From NCBI GenBank assembly GCA_964428895.1, contig CAYRZU010000005.1, forward strand, positions 9,499 through 73,498: a DNA stretch of 64,000 nucleotides. The letters run 5' to 3'. Source of the stretch: HyVt-337 sp964428895. Lineage in GTDB: Bacteria; Planctomycetota; Phycisphaerae; SM23-33. Below, in pieces: positions 1-8,207 of this stretch (positions are counted from its first letter, which is position 1; every line of letters starts with the position of its first letter). Position numbers and translations under genes: made by a program. The notes beneath the pieces are model-generated. The model did no database searches. It was not told the DNA's origin and worked only from the letters and a program-made list of their open reading frames with translations.

Positions 1-730
1 CGGGGACTTCCCAGCCCAGTCCTTCTAGCACGCGGAGCATGATGGCCTTTTGGCCTTCCAGGCGGAACGGGTTGACGCTGTTGGCCAGGTATAGGCCGAG
101 GGCGTCGGTGGCTTCCTTAACGCGGGCCATGCAGTCGTCGAAGTCCCCGGCGATCTGAAATGTGCGGGCCCCGTAGTCCAGCGCCTGGGCCAGCTTGCCG
201 AAAGCGATTCGGCCGGAGCCGACGAAGACGATCGACTCCATCCCCGCCGCCGAGGCGTAGCGGGCAAGGGAGGCCGAGGTGTTCCCGGTGGAGGCGCAGG
301 CGGCGCGGGTGGCGCCGACCATGGCCGCATGGCTAAAGGCGCCGGTCATGCCGTTGTCTTTGAACGAGCCGGACGGGTTCAACCCCTCATACTGCAGGAA
401 TAGCCCGCCGGCGTTGACGCCCACGTAGCCGGCCACGCCGTCGCAACATTGCAGTAGCGTTTGTCCTTCGCCCTGGGAGACCTTGAACTTATCGTCGCAG
501 AAGTCCAGCAGTTCGCGGAACCGCCAGACGCCGGAGAAGTCCAGCACGTTGTCGCGGGTGGCCCATCGCTGGTTGAAGTCCGACAGTTTCTTGGGCAGGG
601 GGACCTTGTCCCATTCGTATTCGACATCCAGCAGGCAACCGCATTTGGGGCAGGCCGTCAGGGCCTGGGCGATGTCGTACGTCGCCTTGCAGTGGATGTT
701 GATGCACTGTTGGTAGGCAGGCTTGGCCAT
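1..730 (-). CDS. thrC: Threonine synthase, 3' part missing
   Basis: PLP-dependent enzyme that converts O-phosphohomoserine to threonine, the last step of the pathway. The visible 243 residues begin with an N-terminal zinc-ribbon-like region (Cys9, Cys14, Cys27, Cys30), as in threonine synthases that start with a short zinc-binding segment. The PLP-lysine motif NPSGSFKDNG (Lys124) and the glycine/serine stretch ASTGNTSASL follow. The C-terminal part lies beyond position 1. The ATG at 730 is 10 nt downstream of the stop of the phosphoglycerate-mutase-like gene, so this is the third gene of a hom - X - thrC operon. Confidence 0.95.
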   Translation of the reverse strand, partial: MAKPAYQQCINIHCKATYDIAQALTACPKCGCLLDVEYEWDKVPLPKKLSDFNQRWATRDNVLDFSGVWRFRELLDFCDDKFKVSQGEGQTLLQCCDGVAGYVGVNAGGLFLQYEGLNPSGSFKDNGMTGAFSHAAMVGATRAACASTGNTSASLARYASAAGMESIVFVGSGRIAFGKLAQALDYGARTFQIAGDFDDCMARVKEATDALGLYLANSVNPFRLEGQKAIMLRVLEGLGWEVP

Positions 731-740
731 GGGGTACACC

Positions 741-1928
741 TCAGTGTGCTTGGGTCAACAACATCTCCATCAGTTCGCCGGGCCCTAACGTCAGGCCGGT
801 GGCGGCGCAGGCGACCTCATCGAAGCTCGCCGGGCCGTTGGATTCGATATCGCTACCGGCCAGGACGAACGGCACGGCATCGCGGGTGTGTGTCTTGAGG
901 GCGCAGGGGGTTGGGTGGTCGGGCAAGATAGCCACCCGCCAGCCGCTCGGCTCGGCGCGGAGTCGTTCGATGATCGGCGCGACCACCAGGCGATCGATGT
1001 CGCCGATGGACTGGGTCTTCTCGGCGACTTGTCCGTTGTGGCCGCACTCGTCGGGGGCTTCGATGTGGACGATGACCATGTCGTGATTGTCCAGAGCAGC
1101 CACAGCCGCGGCGCCCTTGCCGACGTAGTCGGTGTCGATGTAGCCGGTGGCGCCGGGGACCTCGATGCGGTCCATGCCCGCTTGCGTGGCGATACCGCGG
1201 ACCAAGTCGACAGCGGTGATGACCGCCGCGGTCTTACCGAACCGATCGGCGAATAGCGGTAGTTGGGGCATCTTGCCGTGCCCCCACAGCCAGATGCTGG
1301 TGGCGGTGTTCTTGCCGGCGGCGGCGCGCTCGGCGGTGATGGGCTGATCGGCGATGACGGCCTGACTCTTGGCGATCAGTTCGCATAACCGTTCGCTACC
1401 GGCGCCGCTGGGCAAGTGCGGTTCGAACGGTTTACCGGTAATGTTGTGCGGCGGGGTCAGCTCGATGTCGAACTCGCCGCGGGTGATCATCAGATGTCGA
1501 TAGCCGACCCCGGTGCAAAAGTGAACGCCGTCGCCGGCGAGCTGTTCGTTGAGTGCGTCGATCAGCGGACGGGCCTCATCGGTGGTGATGTGGCTGGAGC
1601 AGTAGTCGACCATGTTGCCGTCGGCCAGGGCCACCAGGTTGCAGCGAAAGACCCATTCGTCGTCGGCAACGTCGAGGCCCTGGGCGGCCGCCTCCAGCGG
1701 GGCTCGGCCGGTGTAGCACTGCGTGACGTCGTAACCGACCAGAGACAGGATGGCGATATCACTGCCGGGGGAATAGCCGTCGGGCACATTGTAGACCATG
1801 CCCGCCTGCCCGGCCTCGGCGAGGGAGTCGATCATGGGCTTCTCGGCCGCCTGCAGGGGCGTACGGCCGTCCAGTTCGGCCAGTGGCTGATCGGCGGCGC
1901 CATCGGTGATGATCACGGCGTACTTCAT
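741..1928 (-). CDS. Cofactor-independent phosphoglycerate mutase-like protein, proposed homoserine kinase
   Basis: 395-residue member of the alkaline-phosphatase superfamily, ApgM branch. Visible metal and catalytic positions are Asp9 in IITDGAAD, the nucleophile Ser56 in PGSDIA, an HIEAPDECGHNG segment and DHPTP near the C-terminus. Family members between hom and thrC have been proposed to be a non-homologous homoserine kinase (TIGRFAM 'proposed homoserine kinase', from memory). That fits here: the gene sits exactly between hom and thrC, with 9 and 10 nt gaps, and no GHMP-type thrB is in the window. Glycolytic phosphoglycerate mutase remains the alternative. Family assignment is firm; the kinase role is inferred from context. 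Confidence 0.88.
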   Translation of the reverse strand: MKYAVIITDGAADQPLAELDGRTPLQAAEKPMIDSLAEAGQAGMVYNVPDGYSPGSDIAILSLVGYDVTQCYTGRAPLEAAAQGLDVADDEWVFRCNLVALADGNMVDYCSSHITTDEARPLIDALNEQLAGDGVHFCTGVGYRHLMITRGEFDIELTPPHNITGKPFEPHLPSGAGSERLCELIAKSQAVIADQPITAERAAAGKNTATSIWLWGHGKMPQLPLFADRFGKTAAVITAVDLVRGIATQAGMDRIEVPGATGYIDTDYVGKGAAAVAALDNHDMVIVHIEAPDECGHNGQVAEKTQSIGDIDRLVVAPIIERLRAEPSGWRVAILPDHPTPCALKTHTRDAVPFVLAGSDIESNGPASFDEVACAATGLTLGPGELMEMLLTQAH

Positions 1929-1937
1929 GAGAGGGCT

Positions 1938-3263
1938 CTATCGTTGCGTTTCGACGTGTTCCTCAACGATCCGCATCAGGAAGGTCGGGCGTTTGGTCAC
2001 CGGGAGGCCGTCGATTTCTGCCAGGGCGTTCTTGAGATTCCCTTCGGACGCTTCATAGGTCGTGATAATCAGGGGAACGTCCTGAGAGCCGGGGAGCGGC
2101 TCGTGCTGGAGCACACTGGAGATACTGATTTCGTGCTGGCCCAGAATGTCGGCGATCCGCCCGAGGACGCCGGGGGAGTCTTCGCAGGTCACGTGCAGGT
2201 AGTAACGGCTGCGCACATCGTCGATGGGAATGAGATTGGCCGGCTCGCAGCGGTCGGGCCAGATGCCAAGCTGATCGAAGCGTCGCTGGGCGTTTCCGCT
2301 GGCGACGTCAACGATGTCTGCCACGACAGCGGACGCGGTGGCCAACCCGCCGGCTCCACGACCGTAGTACATGGTATGGCCCACCGCGTGCCCGTAGACG
2401 CAGACGGCGTTGAAGGGCCCGTCCACACCGGCCAGGGGATGGTCTTTGCGAATGAAGGCCGGATGCACGCGAAGGCTAATACCGTCGCCTTGGCGGATCG
2501 CGATGGCCAGCAGTTTGACGGCATAGCCGAGCTCCGTGCCGAAGCGAATGTCAGCCACGTCCAGCCCTTCAATGCCCTCGACCGTGATTTGACTCAGATC
2601 GATTCGCTTGCCGAAGGTCAACGCCGCCAGAATCGCCAGCTTGTGGGCCGAGTCGCCGCCGCTGACGTCGAGTGTGGGATCCTGCTCGGCGAGTCCGGAT
2701 GCCTGGGCTTCGGCCAGGACGTCGTTGTAGTCGGCTCCTCGTTGGGTCATGTTCGAGAGGATGTAGTTGCACGTGCCGTTGACGATGCCGAACAAGGCGT
2801 CGACTTCGTTGGCGACCAATCCGTTCAGCAACGAGCCGATAACGGGCACGCCGCCGACACAACTGCCCTCAAAGCCGATGCAGACACCGTTGGCCCGGGC
2901 CAGCGCGAACAGCTCCGCCCCGTGTTTGGCCAGTAGCGCCTTGTTGGCGGTGACCACGCTCTTGCCCGCCTGCAGAGCCCTTTCCACGCATTCCTTGGCG
3001 AACCCGTCGCCGCCGACCAGTTCGATGACAATCTGTGTGTCTGGGTCGGCGAGCGCCTCGTCCAGGCTGTCGCGTCGGATCGAGGCGGACACGCCCGCGG
3101 CATCGGCGTCGGTGAAGTCTTCGTCCACCACGTGTCTCAGTTCCAGGCGAAGATGGGTGCGTTCCGCCAGCAGGTCTTTGTCGCGCAGCAAGAGAGTCGC
3201 AGCGGCGCTACCAACCGTTCCGCATCCAACCAGAGCCAGCCCGATTGTTTGGTGATTTGCCAT
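1938..3263 (-). CDS. hom: Homoserine dehydrogenase with ACT domain
   Basis: NAD(P)H-dependent reduction of aspartate semialdehyde to homoserine. 441 residues from the ATG at 3263; the TTG two codons earlier is less likely. The Rossmann motif GCGTVG is at residues 13-18, followed by VTANKALLAKHG, the substrate-region motifs EGSCVGGVPVI and NGTCNYILSNMT, and a C-terminal ACT domain (about residues 350-425) that usually gives threonine feedback inhibition. First gene of the threonine operon. A good sigma-70-type promoter lies 46-74 nt upstream. Confidence 0.96.
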   Translation of the reverse strand: MANHQTIGLALVGCGTVGSAAATLLLRDKDLLAERTHLRLELRHVVDEDFTDADAAGVSASIRRDSLDEALADPDTQIVIELVGGDGFAKECVERALQAGKSVVTANKALLAKHGAELFALARANGVCIGFEGSCVGGVPVIGSLLNGLVANEVDALFGIVNGTCNYILSNMTQRGADYNDVLAEAQASGLAEQDPTLDVSGGDSAHKLAILAALTFGKRIDLSQITVEGIEGLDVADIRFGTELGYAVKLLAIAIRQGDGISLRVHPAFIRKDHPLAGVDGPFNAVCVYGHAVGHTMYYGRGAGGLATASAVVADIVDVASGNAQRRFDQLGIWPDRCEPANLIPIDDVRSRYYLHVTCEDSPGVLGRIADILGQHEISISSVLQHEPLPGSQDVPLIITTYEASEGNLKNALAEIDGLPVTKRPTFLMRIVEEHVETQR

Positions 3264-3308
3264 GGTCAAAACCTAACCGCAGTTGTCTCTTAAGCTTCCG
3301 AGCAGGGC

Positions 3309-3337
3309 ATTATACCGTCATCGGCCGATTGTGTCTC
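3309..3337 (-). promoter_or_regulatory. Promoter of the hom operon
   Basis: On the minus strand GAGACA (3332-3337) and a perfect TATAAT (3309-3314) are separated by 17 nt. The predicted start of transcription is near 3302, leaving a leader of about 40 nt before the hom ATG. The promoter is inferred from sequence only. Confidence 0.6.
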
Positions 3338-3425
3338 TCCCTGCTACCGGGCTTTTGATCTCATGTGTTTTATTGGCCGGACATTGCCGAAATGTTTATG
3401 ATGAAGTAGAGTGCCGTAGTTCTCA

Positions 3426-4487
3426 ATGAATGGATCTGCCATGAGACGACCGCTAAGCAGACGGGCCGGCCGCTTCGCATTTACGCTGACGGAGACGCTG
3501 ATCGTCATGACCGTCTTGGGGCTCTTGGTGGCCATTGTCGTTCCCACCATTGGCCGCGTCGCGGCGTTGGGCCGCTCCGCTCTCTGCAAGGATCATCTCC
3601 GCCGAATCACCGAGGCGTATCTCGACCACAAGGTCGGCGAGCGAATGGACTACTCGGACGGAGTCTTCGCTGCGAATATATGGACCGCCCAGGTTATGCC
3701 CCTGCTGGGCTGGCAGGAAGATGTGCTTTTCTGCCCCGAGGACCCAGAGCCCTACTGGTCGCTCCCGGAGGTGGGACTGACGATCTATAGCTATGGGGGA
3801 CTCCTCTATCAGGTGCAGGCCTTCGATGCTCACCCCTACTGGCTGGAGCAACCGCTCAGCGATTTCGATCCCGGGGAAAGGCCCGGCATGTGGTGTGTGA
3901 ACGATGATGTCTACAGTTCCATCAAAGACGGGGCCGTGGACCGCACCGACATGCCCCAATTCACGCCGGGCACGGACCCAAGGGTGACGTGGTGGATCAT
4001 TGAGGACCAACGTATTGGCAAGGACAACACCACCGCCGGCGGCGACGAAGACTTCAATGACCTGGACATCAAGCTGACAGACCTCGGCGGTGGGGTCTAC
4101 CAGGTGGCGGCGTTCCACGGCGACGCCGGCTACACCTTCGGGCTCGTCAGCCCCGACGGCGAAGAGACCCGAGAGAGCAACGGGACAATCGGCCCGCTGA
4201 ATATGTTGGGCGAAGGTGGCAGCTATGGGGTCAATTGGCGCGCCACCAACTTCGTCGTGGGCACCCAGAAGATCCTGGCCATGGACTATGGCGATCTCAT
4301 TGTCTATGCAGGCGGGGACTTGCTCCCGGATCAGAACAACTGGGATGAGATGCTCGAAGCCCGGCACTTGGGGAGGGTCAATTACGCACTGACCAGCGGG
4401 GCCATTCTGTCGGCCAGGCCCGAAGACATCGACCCGGCCGACGCAGAAACTGACGAGAAGCTGTGGGATCCGCTGGGGGCGAACTAG
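3426..4487 (+). CDS. Type II pseudopilin-like protein with prepilin N-terminal signal
   Basis: 353 residues. A basic leader (MRRPLSRRAGR from the inner ATG at 3441) is followed by the type IV prepilin/type II secretion signal FTLTETLIVMTVLGLLVAI: Phe at +1, Glu at +5, then one hydrophobic helix. The rest is a soluble domain of about 300 residues rich in Trp, Asp and Gly. Proteins of this form are abundant in Planctomycetota and are thought to be exported and assembled by a pseudopilin machinery, but no secretion ATPase or peptidase is nearby. The residue before the predicted cleavage site is Ala rather than the usual Gly. The ATG at 3441 gives a more typical short leader than the one at 3426. 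Function unknown. Confidence 0.8.
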   Translation: MNGSAMRRPLSRRAGRFAFTLTETLIVMTVLGLLVAIVVPTIGRVAALGRSALCKDHLRRITEAYLDHKVGERMDYSDGVFAANIWTAQVMPLLGWQEDVLFCPEDPEPYWSLPEVGLTIYSYGGLLYQVQAFDAHPYWLEQPLSDFDPGERPGMWCVNDDVYSSIKDGAVDRTDMPQFTPGTDPRVTWWIIEDQRIGKDNTTAGGDEDFNDLDIKLTDLGGGVYQVAAFHGDAGYTFGLVSPDGEETRESNGTIGPLNMLGEGGSYGVNWRATNFVVGTQKILAMDYGDLIVYAGGDLLPDQNNWDEMLEARHLGRVNYALTSGAILSARPEDIDPADAETDEKLWDPLGAN

Positions 4488-4514
4488 CCCCGGCTGCTCC
4501 GCGAGGGGTTTGAG

Positions 4515-4543
4515 TTGCATTTGGGGGATGGGCTGGCTATAAA
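4515..4543 (+). promoter_or_regulatory. Possible promoter of the metal ATPase gene
   Basis: TTGCAT (4515-4520) and TATAAA (4538-4543) with a 17 nt spacer. It would give an untranslated leader of about 165 nt before the ATG at 4719. The leader contains a GCGCAG/CTGCGC hairpin around 4590-4610. The -35 box matches the consensus at only 3 of 6 positions. Confidence 0.45.
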
Positions 4544-4718
4544 CGCCCGGAAATCGACCGAACTTCTCGGACGATCGGTACGTAGCATTGCGCAGGAACT
4601 TCTGCGCGCGCTGGCAGTTATCACTCCTGCTGCCGGCGCCCGCGAGCCCGGCGGACCCCGCGCCCTCGGCCTGACGTACGGCCCGCGCAGGCCCGGGCGA
4701 TTGCTGACGGAGCAACCG

Positions 4719-6692
4719 ATGGCGCACGATGTTCTTCACGACTCTCTGGAAAGACAAACCGGCCGGACCAGCACGCTGATCGTGGGCATTCTCTTGGGCG
4801 GCGTCCTGGTCCTCAGTTCCTACATTGCCGATATCCCGGCGATCCGTCAGGCGCTGTTCGCCGACAACCCGTTCTACAGCGATTTGCTGGCGCTACTGGG
4901 GGCGGTGATGCTCGGCGTGCCCATCATCATCCACGCGGCCAGGGAACTGTCCCACGGGCACATGCACATGGATGAACTGGTCGGCCTGGCCGTGATCGCC
5001 GCGATCGCGGGCGGCCGATACAAAGAGGCCGGACTGGTGGCGTTCTTCCTGCTGCTGTCTAACCTGATCGAACGGCGGACCGCCTTGGGGGCCCGGGCCA
5101 GCATCGAGGAACTGCTGAAGCTCTCGCCCAAGAAGGCCCATCGTGTGACCGATGCCGGCGACGAGGAAGAGGTCGATCCGCGCGATCTGCGGCCCGGCGA
5201 CGTCGTTCGGATTCGCCCGGGCGATGATATCCCCGCCGACGGGGACGTGATTTCCGGCAGTTCATCGGTCAACCAGGCGACCATTACGGGTGAGTCGCTG
5301 CCGGTGGACAAGGCCGTCGGCGACGAGGTCTTCAGCGGCACGAGCAACCTGGCCGGCACCATCGACGTGCGCGTGACCCGGGCCGGCGAGGACACCACCC
5401 TCGGACGTGTCCGCAAGCTCATCCTGGAGGCCGAGGGCACTCGCATACCCATCATGCGCTTGATTGACCGCTATGCCGGGTGGTATACGCCGACGATCCT
5501 GATGCTGGCCGGGGCGGTCCTGTTCTTCACACGCGACATGGATCGGATCATCGTGATGTTCGTGGTCGCCTGCCCCTGCGCGATTGTGCTGGCCGTCCCG
5601 ACGGCCATGGTGGCGGCACTGTCGTGTGCGGCCCGGCTGGGCATCTTGGTCAAGGACGTCTCCAACATCGAACAGGCCAGGAACCTCACCAGCTTTGTCT
5701 TCGACAAGACCGGCACGCTGACCACCGGGGAACTGTCGGTGACGCGGATGATGCCCGCCCCCGGCGTCGATGGGGCCGACCTGCTGGCTGCGGCGGCCTC
5801 GGCCGAGCACCGATCCCGCCACCCCATCGCCCAAGCGGTGGTGGCAGTCGCCGACAAGGCCAAGGTCACGCTGTCAGACCCGACGGACTTCGAGGAAGTG
5901 CCCGGCCGGGGCGTTCGGGCGACCGTTGATGGCGTTGAGGTTCTGGTCGGCCGATCGACCTGGGTGGCCGAGCAGGGGGTGAGTTTGGATCCGATGAAGG
6001 ACCCCAAGTACGCCGAGCCGGAAGGCCTAAGCACGCTGCACGTGGTCCGGGCGGGCAAGTTGCTGGGCTGGATTGGCCTGGAGGACCGTACGCGGCCCGA
6101 GGCCCGAGAAGCCATCGGCGAACTGCGGTCGCTGGGCATCAGTGAATTGGTGATGGTCACCGGGGACCGGCGCAGCGTGGCCCACCGGGTTGCTCGAGAG
6201 ATGGGTTGTTCGGAAGTCCAAGCCGAAGCCCTGCCGGCCGACAAGCTGGAACTGGTTGGCGCGTTGCGAGAGCAGGGGCATCAGGTGGCCGTCGTCGGCG
6301 ACGGGGTCAATGATGCGCCCGCCCTGGCCGCCGGGGACTTGTCGATCGCCATGGGCGCCGCCGGCAGCGATGTGGCCATCAACTCCGCCACCATCGTCCT
6401 GATGAACAACGACCTCGGCCGTTTGTCGTTCCTGATCCGCCTTAGCCGCCGAACGATCAGCGTGGTCCACCAGAACTTGTTGTTCGGGTTAGGCATGATC
6501 GTGGTGTTCCTGATCCTGGCGGGCCTGGGCGTGCTCAGTCCCGTCGCCGGCGCGTTGCTGCACCTGCTGGCGGCCACCTTCGTGATCTTCAACAGTGCCA
6601 GACTGGTCCGATTCGGCGAAGAACTGCACACGCCCGCGGCTTCGGAGGCGCCATCGCTTCCGGCCGGGGTGGAAGTGGTCGCCGCGAGTTAG
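4719..6692 (+). CDS. Heavy-metal translocating P1B-type ATPase
   Basis: 657-residue inner-membrane pump that exports metal ions using ATP. The ATG at 4719 was chosen because GGAG sits 6 nt upstream; the frame is open further upstream, but that part looks like leader DNA. Landmarks: TGES in the actuator domain; the transmembrane metal motif CPC (about residue 284) in VACPCAIVLAVP; phosphorylated Asp329 in DKTGTLT; the HP motif in SRHPIAQAV; GDGVNDAPAL near 527. There is no N-terminal HMA domain and no Cys- or His-rich tail. The last membrane pair (SPVAGALLHLLAATFVIFNS) lacks the Asp of Zn/Cd pumps and the Met/Ser of Cu pumps, so the metal cannot be assigned. Confidence 0.93.
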   Translation: MAHDVLHDSLERQTGRTSTLIVGILLGGVLVLSSYIADIPAIRQALFADNPFYSDLLALLGAVMLGVPIIIHAARELSHGHMHMDELVGLAVIAAIAGGRYKEAGLVAFFLLLSNLIERRTALGARASIEELLKLSPKKAHRVTDAGDEEEVDPRDLRPGDVVRIRPGDDIPADGDVISGSSSVNQATITGESLPVDKAVGDEVFSGTSNLAGTIDVRVTRAGEDTTLGRVRKLILEAEGTRIPIMRLIDRYAGWYTPTILMLAGAVLFFTRDMDRIIVMFVVACPCAIVLAVPTAMVAALSCAARLGILVKDVSNIEQARNLTSFVFDKTGTLTTGELSVTRMMPAPGVDGADLLAAAASAEHRSRHPIAQAVVAVADKAKVTLSDPTDFEEVPGRGVRATVDGVEVLVGRSTWVAEQGVSLDPMKDPKYAEPEGLSTLHVVRAGKLLGWIGLEDRTRPEAREAIGELRSLGISELVMVTGDRRSVAHRVAREMGCSEVQAEALPADKLELVGALREQGHQVAVVGDGVNDAPALAAGDLSIAMGAAGSDVAINSATIVLMNNDLGRLSFLIRLSRRTISVVHQNLLFGLGMIVVFLILAGLGVLSPVAGALLHLLAATFVIFNSARLVRFGEELHTPAASEAPSLPAGVEVVAAS

Positions 6693-6710
6693 CCGACCCC
6701 GCCCGGCCCG

Positions 6711-8108
6711 CTAGCCGGTGCGGCGAGACATACGGAAATGCCGACGCGTACGTGGCAAAACACAGACCGCAACCATCGCAGCGCCAACCAAGGCGATGAT
6801 GGACAATGCTGTGTCCTGCTTGGCCTGAGGCGACCACGGCCAGGCCTCGGGAATCAGCAGCGCCACCCCGGCAGCGGCAACCCCCAATGCCGTTGCCCCC
6901 AGCACCAGCCAGTAGCTCCAGGCACTGCCGCGAGCGAAGAAACCCCACAACAGCCACATCAACACACCCCCGGCCAGCAGTCCGCCGGCGGCCACAAAGC
7001 CGCCCGCGGTTTGCAGGCGCGACCAGCCCGGGATAATCAGCCCGGCCAGCAGGCAGGCGACGGCCACAGCCCGGCCAGCCCAGGCCAGCGCCCCAACCGG
7101 GGCCGGCACGGCGCTGGAGGTGTGTTGGCCTTCAAGTTGACGCGTTTGGAACAGGGCGCTGCCGATAGCCAGGGCCGCCACGATAAAGCACGCCCCATAG
7201 GCGATGCTGAGAACCACAAACGAAGCCGGCACGGGTCGCCCCAACGTCAGGGCGTCCATCAGCATGAAGTACTGAATGTCAGGCGTGATCCACGCCAAGG
7301 CCTGGAGGACCAGGTTGTCTTGGGCCCAGGAAAACAGCAGCGGGTGGTAGGCCCCCAGCAGGGCAACGGTAATGCAGACCAACAGCGTGGCCACCTGCCC
7401 CAGACGTGTGCTGGCCGCAACGGCGACCGACGTGAAGAACAGCACCCCCACGTAGATCAGCAACAGGCCGAGCAGAACATCCACGCCGATCCCCTGGCCG
7501 ACCGGTACGAGCGTCCAGCCCTTGCCGACCAGGACGATGGCGCCCATGGCCAGCGACAGGCAGATCACGCTCGTCCAGGTGACCGAGGACGTGAAGGTCC
7601 ATCCGAACGAGAAGTTGCCCACCAGCGCGATCAGGAACGCCCCCGCCAGCGCCGAACACCCGATGACGATCACGGGCCAATCGATCGGATCGCTGGCGGC
7701 CGGGATCACGCCGTGTCGGACCGTCATCAGGAACACCAACGAACACACGTAGAAAGCGACCGTGACGGCCGCAGCCACGCCCAGGTACTTGCCGATAACG
7801 AAGGTCGCGCGACCGACCGGTTTGGCGATCACCGTCAGGGCCGTGCCGTCGTCGATTTCTCGCGACAACACGCTGGAAGCGCCGAACGCGGCGACCAGCA
7901 ACCCCATGGCCAGCATGGTCGAGAGCCCCACGTTGTTCATCAGCCGCTGGTCGCTGTCCTTGTGCTCCCCGGTGGGGCTCATGGTCCAGCCGCTGAGGGG
8001 AACGGCCAGCACCAGCAGGATGAACGTCAGCAGGACCAGCACGCTGAAGACCGGCTGGCGAACGGTCTGAAGGAATGTGTTTCGGGCAATGGCCAAGAGT
8101 TTTGTCAT
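6711..8108 (-). CDS. ABC-2 type transporter permease, solitary
   Basis: 465 residues from the ATG at 8108 (MTKLLAIARNTFLQTVRQP). The N-terminal cytoplasmic helix followed by about 11-12 hydrophobic helices is typical of ABC-2 permeases, and SSVLSREIDDGTA is the usual coupling-helix region. No ATPase is adjacent on this strand. The nearest partner is the ATPase at 12975-14183 in the divergent SPFH operon, which also has its own permease. The substrate is unknown. The stop converges on the metal ATPase stop 18 nt away. Confidence 0.85.
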   Translation of the reverse strand: MTKLLAIARNTFLQTVRQPVFSVLVLLTFILLVLAVPLSGWTMSPTGEHKDSDQRLMNNVGLSTMLAMGLLVAAFGASSVLSREIDDGTALTVIAKPVGRATFVIGKYLGVAAAVTVAFYVCSLVFLMTVRHGVIPAASDPIDWPVIVIGCSALAGAFLIALVGNFSFGWTFTSSVTWTSVICLSLAMGAIVLVGKGWTLVPVGQGIGVDVLLGLLLIYVGVLFFTSVAVAASTRLGQVATLLVCITVALLGAYHPLLFSWAQDNLVLQALAWITPDIQYFMLMDALTLGRPVPASFVVLSIAYGACFIVAALAIGSALFQTRQLEGQHTSSAVPAPVGALAWAGRAVAVACLLAGLIIPGWSRLQTAGGFVAAGGLLAGGVLMWLLWGFFARGSAWSYWLVLGATALGVAAAGVALLIPEAWPWSPQAKQDTALSIIALVGAAMVAVCVLPRTRRHFRMSRRTG

Positions 8109-8129
8109 GGTCGGCAACCTCGTCGAGGG

Positions 8130-8159
8130 ATTGTAGCGCACGGCCGTGGACGCTGGCAA
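8130..8159 (-). promoter_or_regulatory. Promoter of the solitary ABC permease gene
   Basis: Minus-strand TTGCCA (8154-8159) and TACAAT (8130-8135) with an 18 nt spacer, each matching the consensus at 5 of 6 positions. The -10 box is 21 nt from the ATG at 8108. It lies in the 99 nt divergent gap before the SPFH operon; no equally clear promoter was seen for the other direction. Confidence 0.6.
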
Positions 8160-8207
8160 GGAAGCCCTGCGTAATGATCATACGAGTTTCGAAGGCGGTT
8201 AGACGGT

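Noticed and set aside
1416..2936. Long open frame on the plus strand opposite hom and the phosphoglycerate-mutase-like gene
   Set aside because: It has no recognisable motif, and two well-supported genes occupy the opposite strand. Antisense frames of this kind are expected in GC-rich DNA; the same applies to plus 6738-8174 and minus 37160-38728, 56198-57853 and 58061-59791.
4515..4718. Upstream extension of the metal ATPase frame
   Set aside because: There is a good ribosome binding site at 4708-4712 for the ATG at 4719, and a promoter-like element at the start of the extension. The extra 68 residues look like translated leader DNA.
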